Positions 39,134 to 49,126 of a DNA stretch of 61,194 nt are shown here, in pieces. A program made the position numbers and the translations under genes. The notes beneath the pieces are model-generated. The model made no database searches. It was not told where the DNA came from and saw only the letters and a program-made list of their open reading frames with translations. The DNA is from Gammaproteobacteria bacterium. Its GTDB lineage: Bacteria; Pseudomonadota; Gammaproteobacteria; SZUA-140. The DNA is taken from positions 1 to 61,194 of the forward strand of contig JAKISP010000021.1 of NCBI GenBank assembly GCA_021648525.1, read 5' to 3'. Position 1 is the first letter of the stretch. Every line of letters begins with the position of its first letter.

Positions 39134-39581
39134 GTAACCTAATCCATCCTTATCACCAATAATTACAATAAAATTCAATAAGTTAACTAAAATCACCGGT
39201 AATCATCACCAAACATAAAATCAGCATTGCAACCACAAATGCTATCGGCAATAAATGAGAGATCATCACTATCTCTGCTGATAGAATATGCGTTTTCCAA
39301 CACCATCACCTCAATCAGCACCATTAACCACGAGGTCACTTTGCCCTGCCAATAGAATGGGGTTGCCACACATAAAAACAAGGTACTGATAAACTTTTCA
39401 GAATAAACAATAAGATACAAAAAACAAGCGCATAACTAATTGATATTAGGTTAAGATAGTCATCTGCAATGTCGATATATAATTGCGACTGCCATCTGTA
39501 CTTTTCAGCACCAAATCAATGACAGTCACCCCCATGGACATCGCTTTTTACCACTCACAGAAATTTTTATAGGTTAGTACC
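39134..39581. other. Intergenic region before the giant surface protein
   Basis: About 450 bases, AT-rich. A 75-codon minus-strand frame (39193-39420) is open but shows no recognisable family and overlaps the extended CheX frame; I do not support it as a gene. Promoters for both flanking genes are expected here. Confidence 0.5.
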
Positions 39582-42500
39582 ATGCGGATATTTTCACTGA
39601 TTTTTGTATCACTGTTATCGTTAGCAATACTACCTCCTCACACCCAGGCTGCAGTCCCTACCGCGACTAACAGCACCATCACAATGAATGAAGATAGCAC
39701 TTATACATTTTCAGAGGCTGACTTTGGGTATTTTGATGCTGATGATGATGTTTTCACCAGCGTTCAGATTACAACGCTCGAAACCGCCGGTTTCTTACGT
39801 TTTTTTGGCAGCAACGTAACTCTCAATCAAAAAATTAATGTATCCAACCTTGCCAACCTCACTTTCAAATCCGCCTTAAATCTATCTGGAAACGGCTACT
39901 CCAGTTTCCAGTTTACAGTCAATGATGGTGTGGATAGTAGTTCCTCATCCAACACAATTACCATCGATGTACTGCCTGTAGACGACCCACCATTCTTCAG
40001 CACCCCGCCACTCTCAGCTATCGATGAAGATAGCCTCTACGATTTCACCCCAACGGTTGATGATGTAGACAGCAGCACCAGCCCTCTAATTTTTTCCATT
40101 GAAAACCAGCCAGCATGGATAACAACCTTCGATACTGATTCAGGGCGATTGAGCGGCACCCCTGAGAATGATGATGTTCGCCTTCATAGCAACATCATCC
40201 TCACTGTCGAAGATAGTGATGGTCTAATTACAATGCTTCCGACCTTTAGCATCACGGTCAACAACACCAATGATGCACCTACGATTGGCGGTACACCTGC
40301 AACTAGTATTAATGAAGATAGCCTCTACACTTTTATGCCTAACGTGATTGATGTTGATGCGGGTGATACAAAAATCTTCAGCATCACCAATAAGCCTGGG
40401 TGGGCAAACTTCAATACTAATAACGGCACACTTAGCGGCACACCAACAAATAAAGATGCTGGAGTCCACGCTAACATATCAATTAGTGTAACCGATTCAG
40501 GTAGTGCTAGTGACACACTCACATCATTTAAAATCACTGTCATCAATATCAATGATGCACCAACCTTTACCAACAGCCCACCCATCAGCATCAATGAAGA
40601 TACTAACTACAACTTCACCCTTACCGCGACCGATGTCGATAGTATCGTAGGTGAGCTGGTGTTTAGTATCACACCCGGCACATCCCTGCCAGACTGGCTT
40701 AACTTCGTGCCTTCTACTGGCGTGCTTAGCAGCGATGCTGGCCGCCCACATAACGGAGATGTTGGCACCTATAACAACATAAGCTTCACGGTGACCGATG
40801 ATAATGGCAAAAGCACCTCACTGCCCCTTTTCAGCATTACAGTAGTCAATGTTAATGACTCACCTACTGGCAGCATCGAGATCATTGGTGACCACAAAGA
40901 AAATAGTATACTCAGCGTAAGTGATGATTTAGCTGATGAAGATGGCCTTGGGGCATTTCGTTATCAGTGGCAACGAAATGGCATCAATGTTGGCACCAGT
41001 AGTCATTACCTGTTAGGCGATCCCGATGTCGGCCAGACCATTAGCATCACCATCAGCTATACGGATGGTCGTGGAACTGATGAGCCACCTATAGGTGACG
41101 AACTTACACGCGCGAGACTAAGAGGCCTGACTGGCGCTATACACGGTGTTAATGACCCCGTTTTAGGTGACGTCATCATTAGTGGACAGCCCCACATTGG
41201 TGAAACCTTAACAGCAGAAAATACCTTAAGCGATGCCGATGGGCTAAATACGTTTTCATACGAGTGGAAGCGTAATGGCACACCCATTACTACTGGCATT
41301 AGTAACACCTACCTGCTCAGTGTGGCCGATGAAGGTCAAACTATCACTGCCACAATCCATTACACCGATGGGCAGGGGTTTTCTGAAAATAAAGCGAGTA
41401 TCCCAACCGCACAAATCACAACCGCCCCAGACCCCAGCCTGGATAGTGATGGCGACGGTTTAACCGACATTTATGAAATTGAACACGGCCTTGATCCAAA
41501 CGTTTCAAATCTGGATGTTGATGGCGATGGCGTATCCAACCAGGACGAGCTCGATGCAGGAACTGATCCGATAAAAGATGATTATCCACCTGCGAACTTC
41601 ACTGTTCCAGCAGACAAAACCATCAATTCGACCGGTCTAGTAACAGCAGTAGACCCAGGTGTCGCCACGGCAGTTGATGGCAAAGATGGCGTTATTACTG
41701 CCATTCCCGATAACAGCGGCCCCTTCAGGCCCGGTATTCATGCCATTAGCTGGACCGCCACCGATGCAGCAGGTAATCCCACCACCGCCAGCACCACACA
41801 AACAATTAATGTCATACCGATGGTTAATTTTGCCATTGATCAAATCAGCAATGAAGGGTCTACTGTGACTGTGTCCGCCCTCCTCAATGGGAAAGCTCCA
41901 GTATATCCTGTCACCATACCATTTAGCGTCAGTGGCTCTGCAGTTAACCCGGATGATCATGATCTTAATAGTGGGGATATCATCATCACAGCAGGTTTAA
42001 CAGGTAATACCACCTTTGACATCGTCAGTGATGCCACCGCTGAAAATGATGAAACAGTGACTATCGCGATGGAGACATTAACCAACGCCATAGCCGGTAA
42101 TAAAACCACTCATACTATCATCATCACAGAACTAACCATCACACCGAAAATTTCCTTAAAGATGAAGCAAAACGGTGGATTACACACATCAACCGTGGTT
42201 GCCGTCACCACACCACCGACAGAGGCTCCTGATGAGAATGAGGTCAATGAGGTCGTCGTCACCGCCAATATAGTCCCAGCGCTAACTGCAAACGTGAAAC
42301 TAGACTGGAGCAAAAGTGACAATACGCTGATAGGCAGTGAAATTGACCTCATCAAAAACACCTTTACCTTTGACCCAGGCGGGTTAAATGTTGGCACATA
42401 CACCATTGTGGTTGATCTGCTCGAAATCATTGGTGTAGATAGCAAGGGAGAAGACATCACTAACCCTATCCCTGTCACAAGCCAAAAACACCGATTTAAA

Positions 42501-43259
42501 ATAGTGGTCAGCGTTCCGGTTGATGAAAACCACGAAGATAAAGACGATGATGGAATTGCCAATCAATATGATGAAATTGCACTAAGCCATGTCATCGCGC
42601 TACAACAGGCAGATCAATCACAACATCTGGTTGAAACAGAACCAGGCCTGCAACTACGCCTCGGGGCCATTGCCTTTGAATCTAACACCAATGGTCTGCA
42701 GGTAAGTACGTCTACCATCGAAACATATGCGACGAGCATTCGATCCCCAAATGATAACTACTTTAATGTAGGTGGACTATTCGATTTTGAGATTCATGGC
42801 CTCAGTCAAGCAGGCGATTCTGCTCTTGTGGTGATCCCATTACGAACGGCTATCCCGACCAGTCCACACTACCGAAAACTAATGTCCAACGGCTGGCAGC
42901 ACTTTATTGTTGATGAAAAAAATACGCTGACTTCCGCTTCCGGCAGTAACGGCAGTTGCCCCCCCCCCAACAGCAGTGCCTATCGCCCCGGGCTGACTCC
43001 AGGTCATCTGTGCGTACAGCTTCTGCTCGAAGATGGTGGCAGCAATGATGCCGATGGCGTCGCCAATGGCGCTATTATCGATCCGAGTGGTATTGCCGTC
43101 GCCCCGATTCCGAGCGAACAGCCGTCACCTCCGCAGCCCCTCCCCTTACCTGACATTGGCGGTGGTGCACCGTATGGAATTCTGCTTTTACTATTGGCAT
43201 CAACATGTGCGCGTTTATGCCGAGGCCGTGGCCATGCAGCCGCTCAAAGCGACATTTAA
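39582..43259 (+). CDS. Large secreted repeat protein with C-terminal sorting signal
   Basis: A 1225-residue surface protein. It has a Sec signal peptide (cleavage near residue 23-24, TQA/AVP), at least three cadherin/He_PIG-like repeats (about 125-430, each with INEDS.Y.F, SGTP and FSITV cores), two more Ig-like units (about 430-620), calcium-binding DxDGDG repeats (about 622-665: DSDGDGLTDIYE, DVDGDGVSNQDE), an HYR-like unit and a Calx-beta-like unit. The C terminus shows GGG, a hydrophobic run and basic residues (GGGAPYGILLLLLAST...RGRG), as in GlyGly-CTERM or related anchors. Probably an adhesin or matrix protein. A tract of ten C lies at 42959-42968, in codons 1126-1129. Confidence 0.85.
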   Translation: MRIFSLIFVSLLSLAILPPHTQAAVPTATNSTITMNEDSTYTFSEADFGYFDADDDVFTSVQITTLETAGFLRFFGSNVTLNQKINVSNLANLTFKSALNLSGNGYSSFQFTVNDGVDSSSSSNTITIDVLPVDDPPFFSTPPLSAIDEDSLYDFTPTVDDVDSSTSPLIFSIENQPAWITTFDTDSGRLSGTPENDDVRLHSNIILTVEDSDGLITMLPTFSITVNNTNDAPTIGGTPATSINEDSLYTFMPNVIDVDAGDTKIFSITNKPGWANFNTNNGTLSGTPTNKDAGVHANISISVTDSGSASDTLTSFKITVININDAPTFTNSPPISINEDTNYNFTLTATDVDSIVGELVFSITPGTSLPDWLNFVPSTGVLSSDAGRPHNGDVGTYNNISFTVTDDNGKSTSLPLFSITVVNVNDSPTGSIEIIGDHKENSILSVSDDLADEDGLGAFRYQWQRNGINVGTSSHYLLGDPDVGQTISITISYTDGRGTDEPPIGDELTRARLRGLTGAIHGVNDPVLGDVIISGQPHIGETLTAENTLSDADGLNTFSYEWKRNGTPITTGISNTYLLSVADEGQTITATIHYTDGQGFSENKASIPTAQITTAPDPSLDSDGDGLTDIYEIEHGLDPNVSNLDVDGDGVSNQDELDAGTDPIKDDYPPANFTVPADKTINSTGLVTAVDPGVATAVDGKDGVITAIPDNSGPFRPGIHAISWTATDAAGNPTTASTTQTINVIPMVNFAIDQISNEGSTVTVSALLNGKAPVYPVTIPFSVSGSAVNPDDHDLNSGDIIITAGLTGNTTFDIVSDATAENDETVTIAMETLTNAIAGNKTTHTIIITELTITPKISLKMKQNGGLHTSTVVAVTTPPTEAPDENEVNEVVVTANIVPALTANVKLDWSKSDNTLIGSEIDLIKNTFTFDPGGLNVGTYTIVVDLLEIIGVDSKGEDITNPIPVTSQKHRFKIVVSVPVDENHEDKDDDGIANQYDEIALSHVIALQQADQSQHLVETEPGLQLRLGAIAFESNTNGLQVSTSTIETYATSIRSPNDNYFNVGGLFDFEIHGLSQAGDSALVVIPLRTAIPTSPHYRKLMSNGWQHFIVDEKNTLTSASGSNGSCPPPNSSAYRPGLTPGHLCVQLLLEDGGSNDADGVANGAIIDPSGIAVAPIPSEQPSPPQPLPLPDIGGGAPYGILLLLLASTCARLCRGRGHAAAQSDI
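42959..42968 (+). repeat. Homopolymer of ten C inside the surface protein gene
   Basis: A run of ten C, encoding part of SCPPPN, about 100 codons before the end of the gene. Long homopolymers in surface protein genes can slip during replication and shift the frame. A shift here would remove the C-terminal anchor. Confidence 0.8.
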
Positions 43260-43263
43260 TTCT

Positions 43264-45009
43264 TCAGACCTCAATATACTCAATCATCAACTGTACCGTA
43301 CGTCGTCCCATATATTCATTCACATCAAGACGGTAAGCTGCGTGCAGTCGGTCGCCCGTCATTTCACCATGATTGAATGCAATCGCATCAATGGTGTGAT
43401 GGCTACCGACAGGCTGCAACACTAATTTCAGGTGTTTTTCACCAACAATACGCTGTTGTATCACCTCAAAGTCACCATCGAAAACCGGTTCAGGAAAGGT
43501 TTGTCCCCACGGACCACCGGCACGCAGTGCTTCGCCTAGCTCCAGTGAAAATTCATCGTGTTCGAGTTCACCATCGCTATATATCACATCCAGTAAAATT
43601 TCGTCATCGACACAACCACGCAACACCTGATTAAAAGCCGCTTCAAACGCAGCAAGATCTGATAATTTCAATGTCATTCCCGCGGCCATCGCATGACCAC
43701 CAAACTTGCTTAACAAACCCGGATGCCCGGCAGCAACGGCATCAAGCACATCACGCATATGCACCCCTTTGATAGATCGTGCCGAACCTTTAATTTCAGC
43801 ATCGTCACTTTTAACATCCGCACTGGCCAGTGCAAAGGCAATCACCGGACGATGATAACGATCTTTAATCCGTGATGCCACAATCCCTACGACGCCCTGA
43901 TGCCAGTTTTCATCAAACAGACACAGTCCTACGGGGGCGCTTTCATCATCGATATCAAGTTTGATATTAGCAAGGCAATCGAGTGCCTGCGTCTGCATCT
44001 CTCCTTCAATTTCACGCCGCTCACGATTAAGTTCATCAAGTCGCTGTGCCAATAAGGCGGCAGCATCAGAGTCATCCGCCAACAGGCACTCAATGCCGAG
44101 CGACATATCTTCCAAACGCCCGGCAGCATTGAGCCTTGGGCCAACGGCAAAACCGAGATCCGATGCGACAATATTAGCCGGATTACGTTTCCCCACGTTC
44201 AGCAATGCATTAATCCCCGCACAACAAGCACCACTGCGAATACGTGCCAATCCCTGCGAAACAAGGATACGATTATTATGATCAAGCGGCACCACATCCG
44301 CCACGGTGCCAAGTGCAACGATATCCAGTAATGTCACAAGATTTGGCACTGCAATTCCCTGCTGTTCAAACCAGCCAGACTCACGCAGGCTGGCTCTCAG
44401 GGCAAGCATCACATAAAAGATCACCCCCACCCCAGCCAGGTTTTTACTGGGAAATTCATCACCGGGTTGATTAGGGTTCACAATGGCATCGGCATCAGGT
44501 AACACCTCACCCGACAAATGATGGTCCGTCACTAACACCTTTATACCCAGATTTTTAGCGGCATTCACACCGTCGATGCTTGAAATACCGTTGTCTACCG
44601 TTACAATTAAATCGGGCTGCTGTTGACTTGCCAGTTCAACAATTTCAGGGGTTAAGCCGTAGCCATATTCAAAACGATTGGGTACCAGATAACTCACCTT
44701 TTCTGCACCCATTGCACGTAACGCGCGCATTGCAACGGTACAACTGGTAGCACCATCGGCATCAAAGTCCGCTACGATCATGATGTGCTGCTGTTCAGCA
44801 ACCGCCTGCGCTAATAGCTGAACCGCGCTATCAATGCCTTTTAACGCGGTAACCGGATGAAGTTTAGATAATGAATAATCAAGTTGCGCATCATCAACCA
44901 CCCCACGCGCAGCATAAACGCGTTGCATTAGTGGCGATAGCGCGCTATCAAAATTATGTTTCTTAGTTGAAGTGCTACGGCGAACAATTTCTTTATTTGA
45001 AGTCATCAA
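43264..45009 (-). CDS. recJ: Single-stranded-DNA-specific exonuclease RecJ
   Basis: A 581-residue 5'-3' exonuclease of the DHH family used in recombination and mismatch repair. Catalytic motifs: VADFDADG at 79-86, VTVDNGIS near 136, TDHHLSG near 157, and the DHHA1-associated GGHAMAAG near 476. Length is usual. It converges on the surface protein gene with only four bases between the stop codons. Confidence 0.96.
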   Translation of the reverse strand: MMTSNKEIVRRSTSTKKHNFDSALSPLMQRVYAARGVVDDAQLDYSLSKLHPVTALKGIDSAVQLLAQAVAEQQHIMIVADFDADGATSCTVAMRALRAMGAEKVSYLVPNRFEYGYGLTPEIVELASQQQPDLIVTVDNGISSIDGVNAAKNLGIKVLVTDHHLSGEVLPDADAIVNPNQPGDEFPSKNLAGVGVIFYVMLALRASLRESGWFEQQGIAVPNLVTLLDIVALGTVADVVPLDHNNRILVSQGLARIRSGACCAGINALLNVGKRNPANIVASDLGFAVGPRLNAAGRLEDMSLGIECLLADDSDAAALLAQRLDELNRERREIEGEMQTQALDCLANIKLDIDDESAPVGLCLFDENWHQGVVGIVASRIKDRYHRPVIAFALASADVKSDDAEIKGSARSIKGVHMRDVLDAVAAGHPGLLSKFGGHAMAAGMTLKLSDLAAFEAAFNQVLRGCVDDEILLDVIYSDGELEHDEFSLELGEALRAGGPWGQTFPEPVFDGDFEVIQQRIVGEKHLKLVLQPVGSHHTIDAIAFNHGEMTGDRLHAAYRLDVNEYMGRRTVQLMIEYIEV

Positions 45010-45175
45010 TCAATCTACGGGCTAAACGGACCCAGCGATTATATAGCTACGCCATCAACATCACAAACAGACTTCAAATCAACCGTCAGGAGACGGTCGA
45101 ACTCAGGTGACCGTGGCGAGGGAAAGAAAGCAATGGCCACCAGCGGTTACCTTCTACACCATCCGCTCAGTGACA

Positions 45176-46741
45176 CTATAAAAAATCAAATAATGAAAGG
45201 CCCTGAATACGTACAAAGGACTGTTGAGCCGCCTGCAGTGCGACCTCCTGCTGCTTAAGGCGCGTAACAGCCTCAATCATATCAAGGTCTTCAAATTCTG
45301 ATACGGTCTCTTTGATTCGCAGGATAAAATCTGCATTCAGGTTCTGCTGTGAATCAAGCGCATTCATTCGAGCGCCTATTCCTGCTCTTATGCCACGAAA
45401 ATTATCCATGGCACGATCAATATCCGAAAAGAAACGATTAATCGCATTATTAAGCTGAGCAGCGTCCGCAGCCGTCCCTGTCCCTCCATTCTTCAAAGCA
45501 AGCTCAAGATTCCGAACGGTGCTAAACACATCCTGATTAAGGCTCGGACTAATAACAAACTGATCACCAACGTTAGCAACACCTCTGATGCTTGTCTGGA
45601 TACCATTGAATGAAATAGAGCCACCACTCGTATAAGCATCAAATGTTTCAGCATTACCTGCACTATCTTCAACCAGATAAAATTCAGCAGCACTATTCAA
45701 CGTTGTCGTGACACTGGGCGTAGTCGTACCATTCAGGTTCGATCCAAAATAGCCCACCATACTGTCGAGGTCTCCATCCGAGGTGCCACCCATTGTCTCA
45801 GTAATTGTGATCGGGGTTGAGGCAGGCGAAGTATTAGCCAGATAGAGCGCACCACCATCCACATAAGCTCGCACACCCGTCGTAAGCGAATCATTATTAA
45901 TCTCAGCCGCCAGCTCAGCTAGAGAGCTCACAGGCGCCCCATCAGCTTCATCGGTTGTATAAACGGTTGTACCATTGATCGCTAGTGTATAATTAATATT
46001 ATCAGCGGTTGTCAGGTTATCACTATAAGCCACGCTCCCGGTTGCAGTAGTTGCCGCAAAGAAAGAGACGTTATAGCTATCTCCGTCAATCAATGTGGGA
46101 TCAGTGACGCTACCAGGGTCAATAATGCCACCACCCGTATTTGATTGATTATCAAAAGTGGTAAATGTTCCATTGCCATTGCGTATTTCGCGAAAAACAG
46201 AAGTACCCGAATCAGTTACCTCAAGCTGACGGTTCGTTCCAATCTGGATTGATCGCTGCCCATCGTCACCATTATAAATATACTGTCCGGATGCAGTCGC
46301 TGTGAATGGTTGAGTGTACCCCTGATAACCCGAAAACAAGTATTCACCACCTGGCCCCCTGCTATTAGAAAGTCCAAGCAGTGCATCCAGATTTTCTTTC
46401 ACCTCAAATGCAAGTGTATTACGATCTTCATTGGTAAGTGTCGCGCTATTCCCCTGAACTGCCAGTTCGCGTATTTTATCAAGTGCATCGGTAATGCCAG
46501 CAATCACCCCCTCTTCAAGTTCGAGGCGAGAACGGGAAAAATTAATGTTAGTCTGAAATTGTTCTGTAATTTTTAATGCCTGGTCAAGACCAACGATTTT
46601 AGCGGATGCAGCTGGGTCATCGGCTGGACTCAGAATGCGTTTCTGTGTCGATAGCTGTTGTTGTGTTCTCAGCAGCTGCGATTGCTGCTCCAGCATTCGA
46701 TTGAGTCCACTTAACTGTATCTGTCCTGTTGATATCCGCAT
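45176..46741 (-). CDS. flgL: Flagellar hook-filament junction protein FlgL
   Basis: A 521-residue FlgL (HAP3), longer than the usual 300-420. The N-terminal coil (MRISTGQIQL, ADDPAASAKI) and C-terminal coil (VTRLKQQEVALQAAQQSFVRIQGLSLFDFL-type end) are the conserved D0/D1 parts that join hook and filament. The central D2 region (about 200-400) is expanded: residues about 230-354 form an extra module with INGTTVYTTDE, TTGVRAYVD and GALYLAN, related to one in FlgK. The gene starts 2 bases after flgK. Confidence 0.96.
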   Translation of the reverse strand: MRISTGQIQLSGLNRMLEQQSQLLRTQQQLSTQKRILSPADDPAASAKIVGLDQALKITEQFQTNINFSRSRLELEEGVIAGITDALDKIRELAVQGNSATLTNEDRNTLAFEVKENLDALLGLSNSRGPGGEYLFSGYQGYTQPFTATASGQYIYNGDDGQRSIQIGTNRQLEVTDSGTSVFREIRNGNGTFTTFDNQSNTGGGIIDPGSVTDPTLIDGDSYNVSFFAATTATGSVAYSDNLTTADNINYTLAINGTTVYTTDEADGAPVSSLAELAAEINNDSLTTGVRAYVDGGALYLANTSPASTPITITETMGGTSDGDLDSMVGYFGSNLNGTTTPSVTTTLNSAAEFYLVEDSAGNAETFDAYTSGGSISFNGIQTSIRGVANVGDQFVISPSLNQDVFSTVRNLELALKNGGTGTAADAAQLNNAINRFFSDIDRAMDNFRGIRAGIGARMNALDSQQNLNADFILRIKETVSEFEDLDMIEAVTRLKQQEVALQAAQQSFVRIQGLSLFDFL

Positions 46742-46743
46742 AT

Positions 46744-49047
46744 CTACCTACCAATGCTATTTATCAATGTCTGAAACATTGAATCTGCTGCTGAAATGAC
46801 CTGAGCTGCCGCCTGATAGGCTTGTTGATACTGCATCATATTCGCGGCCTCTTCATCCAGATTTACCCCAGAAATAGATGCTCTCTCCTCAAGGTTTTGC
46901 TGTAAAATACTATTGTAGGCCTTACTACTGACCCCAGACTGAAACGTTTGAGATGCCACATCGGCAACTAACGTACCAAAGACATCCTCGTAGCTAGCCG
47001 TGCCGCCCTCAAGTGTGAGATTTGATTGTAATGCACCCAACAAGAGCGCATTACGATTATCACTAACACCATTGACATTATGGACAATGCTGAAATTGTC
47101 ACCACTGTTTGCCCCACCGCTAACGGTGGCCTCAATGCCATTAAATGCAATCGGATTGCCCGATGTGTAGGCACCACTGGTTTCGGTATTACCCGCACTA
47201 TCAAGCACAATATAACTATTGGCAGCACCACCATAGGTCTGTGTACTGGATGGTGCAGCACCCGTTAAAGCCGCTCCAAAATAACCTGTGACAGAATCAG
47301 CCACATCCAGTGGTGTCGCTCCGCTGTCGAGTAATTCTTCCGTCACGGTAAACGGCACCGCACTGGCCGGGTTTTGCGCCATAAACAGTGCTCCACTGAC
47401 ATTGTCCACATACGCTCTTACACCTGTCGTCGCAGTACTCAGGTTAATCTGTGCAGCCAGGGCATCCTGGTCTGCCAACAATGGATCGCCTTCATTTTGC
47501 GTATAGACCAGCGTACCATTAATCACTAAACGATATTGAAGTGCATTACCTGTTGTTGCATCATCATTGATTAAACCAATCGCGGCACCATCAGCATCAG
47601 CACTCGTGGTGTCTGCCATAATCACAGAATATGAGTCTGCAATATAGGCAGCAGAATTCACCACACTACCTGAGTTGATGGTACCATTACCGGTATTATC
47701 TAATGAACTCGTTGTACGTACGGGCACCGCTATCGCAATGCTCTGGGGATCAGACACCGACAACCCCATATTTTGCGCAGCATTGCGTACGGGTCTAATC
47801 AAAAAACTATCGCCGTTGGCAATGGTTCCTGAGTTTAAATTTAACGTCATACCCGCAACTGTTTCACTGGCACCAGGGAAAGTCGCTAAAAGAACGGTAC
47901 TATTATCATCAAGATTCGTTAGTGTATAGTTTGTTCCTGTCCGCTCAAGGCGATAGTTACTGCCTGTTAACTGGCTAATATCAGTCACATTCACTTCAAT
48001 TTGAGAAGCATCACTTACATTAGACTGGTTCCCCAGAACCTGTGGCACTGTGCTGCCTAGTGAATTGAAATAATCACCACCCAACGCACCGTTAAGATCA
48101 ATCCCTAGTCGATGCTGCTGATTAAAAGTTTCAGCCAGTCCCATCGCAATATACCCAAGGCCATCCTGTGCAGAATCAAGTAACTGTGACCTAAAACTCA
48201 ATAAACCGCCCAACGAACCACCACTAATCTGGCTTGAAATCTCAACCGCTCTCGATCCTGCAGAAAAGCCTATTTCAAGCTGTTCGGGATCGAATACATT
48301 GTTCATTGACAGAAGATCACGAGAATCAAAGCCCACGACTACCGATTGTCCAGTGCCAATAAAAACGTTAAGCGCGCCATTACCTTCTTCAACTGTCGAA
48401 ACCGACACATACTTTGAAAGATCTAATACCAGCTGGTCACGCTTATCGAGCAGGTCATTAGGTAGATTCCCATTACCCGCTGAAAGCGCGGTTGAAATTT
48501 CGCGGTTCATATCTGCTATCGCAGTGGTCAACCCATTGATAGCTCTAATCTCTGTCCGAATCGTCTGGCTGATGCTATCACGTGCATCAGTTAAGCCCTG
48601 GCTAAAACTCTTAAAACGTGCAACTAACGTTTCACTATCACTAAGCAATACCTGACGAGCAACATTATCACCGGGCGATTCAGAAACTAACTGCACAGAA
48701 TTAAAGAAAGCCTGCATGCTAGGCATCAGGCCCGCATCAGCATCAACCAGCAGGTTATTAACACGACGTGCCAGTGTATTAAATTCACTCGCCTGTTCAC
48801 TGGCGGAAGTGCTAGAACGCAATTGAGATGTCACAAACGAATCAAAAGTACGTTCGATCGAATTGATCTGAACACCGTTACCAACAAAGCCATAACCTGT
48901 TGCATCTGGCGTACGGGCAGCAAACTCAACACGCTGACGGCTATACCCTTCCGTATTCACGTTATTGATATTATTAGAGGTAACTGCTAATGCACGTTGA
49001 GCCGATAACAGGCCTGAAATCCCGGATGCTAGTATCCCGCCAGCCAT
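46744..49047 (-). CDS. flgK: Flagellar hook-filament junction protein FlgK
   Basis: A 767-residue FlgK (HAP1); usual members have 550-650. The rod-like start SGLLSAQRALAVTSNNINNVNTEGYSRQRVEF and the C-terminal NLDEEAANMMQYQQAYQAAAQVI motif are intact. An added module at about 480-610 (INGTLVYTQNE, TTGVRAYVD, GALFMAQNP) resembles the one in FlgL and, more loosely, flagellin hook IN motifs. It is followed by flgL after 2 bases and preceded by flgJ, in the standard order. Confidence 0.97.
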   Translation of the reverse strand: MAGGILASGISGLLSAQRALAVTSNNINNVNTEGYSRQRVEFAARTPDATGYGFVGNGVQINSIERTFDSFVTSQLRSSTSASEQASEFNTLARRVNNLLVDADAGLMPSMQAFFNSVQLVSESPGDNVARQVLLSDSETLVARFKSFSQGLTDARDSISQTIRTEIRAINGLTTAIADMNREISTALSAGNGNLPNDLLDKRDQLVLDLSKYVSVSTVEEGNGALNVFIGTGQSVVVGFDSRDLLSMNNVFDPEQLEIGFSAGSRAVEISSQISGGSLGGLLSFRSQLLDSAQDGLGYIAMGLAETFNQQHRLGIDLNGALGGDYFNSLGSTVPQVLGNQSNVSDASQIEVNVTDISQLTGSNYRLERTGTNYTLTNLDDNSTVLLATFPGASETVAGMTLNLNSGTIANGDSFLIRPVRNAAQNMGLSVSDPQSIAIAVPVRTTSSLDNTGNGTINSGSVVNSAAYIADSYSVIMADTTSADADGAAIGLINDDATTGNALQYRLVINGTLVYTQNEGDPLLADQDALAAQINLSTATTGVRAYVDNVSGALFMAQNPASAVPFTVTEELLDSGATPLDVADSVTGYFGAALTGAAPSSTQTYGGAANSYIVLDSAGNTETSGAYTSGNPIAFNGIEATVSGGANSGDNFSIVHNVNGVSDNRNALLLGALQSNLTLEGGTASYEDVFGTLVADVASQTFQSGVSSKAYNSILQQNLEERASISGVNLDEEAANMMQYQQAYQAAAQVISAADSMFQTLINSIGR

Positions 49048-49126
49048 TTCAAGCCACCCGGAACATGCGACTCAACGCCACGACTAATCTGAATTTATGT
49101 GCAAGTACATTCATATTATACCCTAC

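Noticed and set aside
39193-39420. 75-codon minus-strand frame upstream of the CheX-like gene
   Set aside because: No recognisable domain or clear Shine-Dalgarno; overlaps only the implausible extension of CheX.
45106-45151. Hairpin ggtgaccg/cggttacc after flgL as a terminator
   Set aside because: One mismatch in eight, long loop and no T tract in the minus direction.
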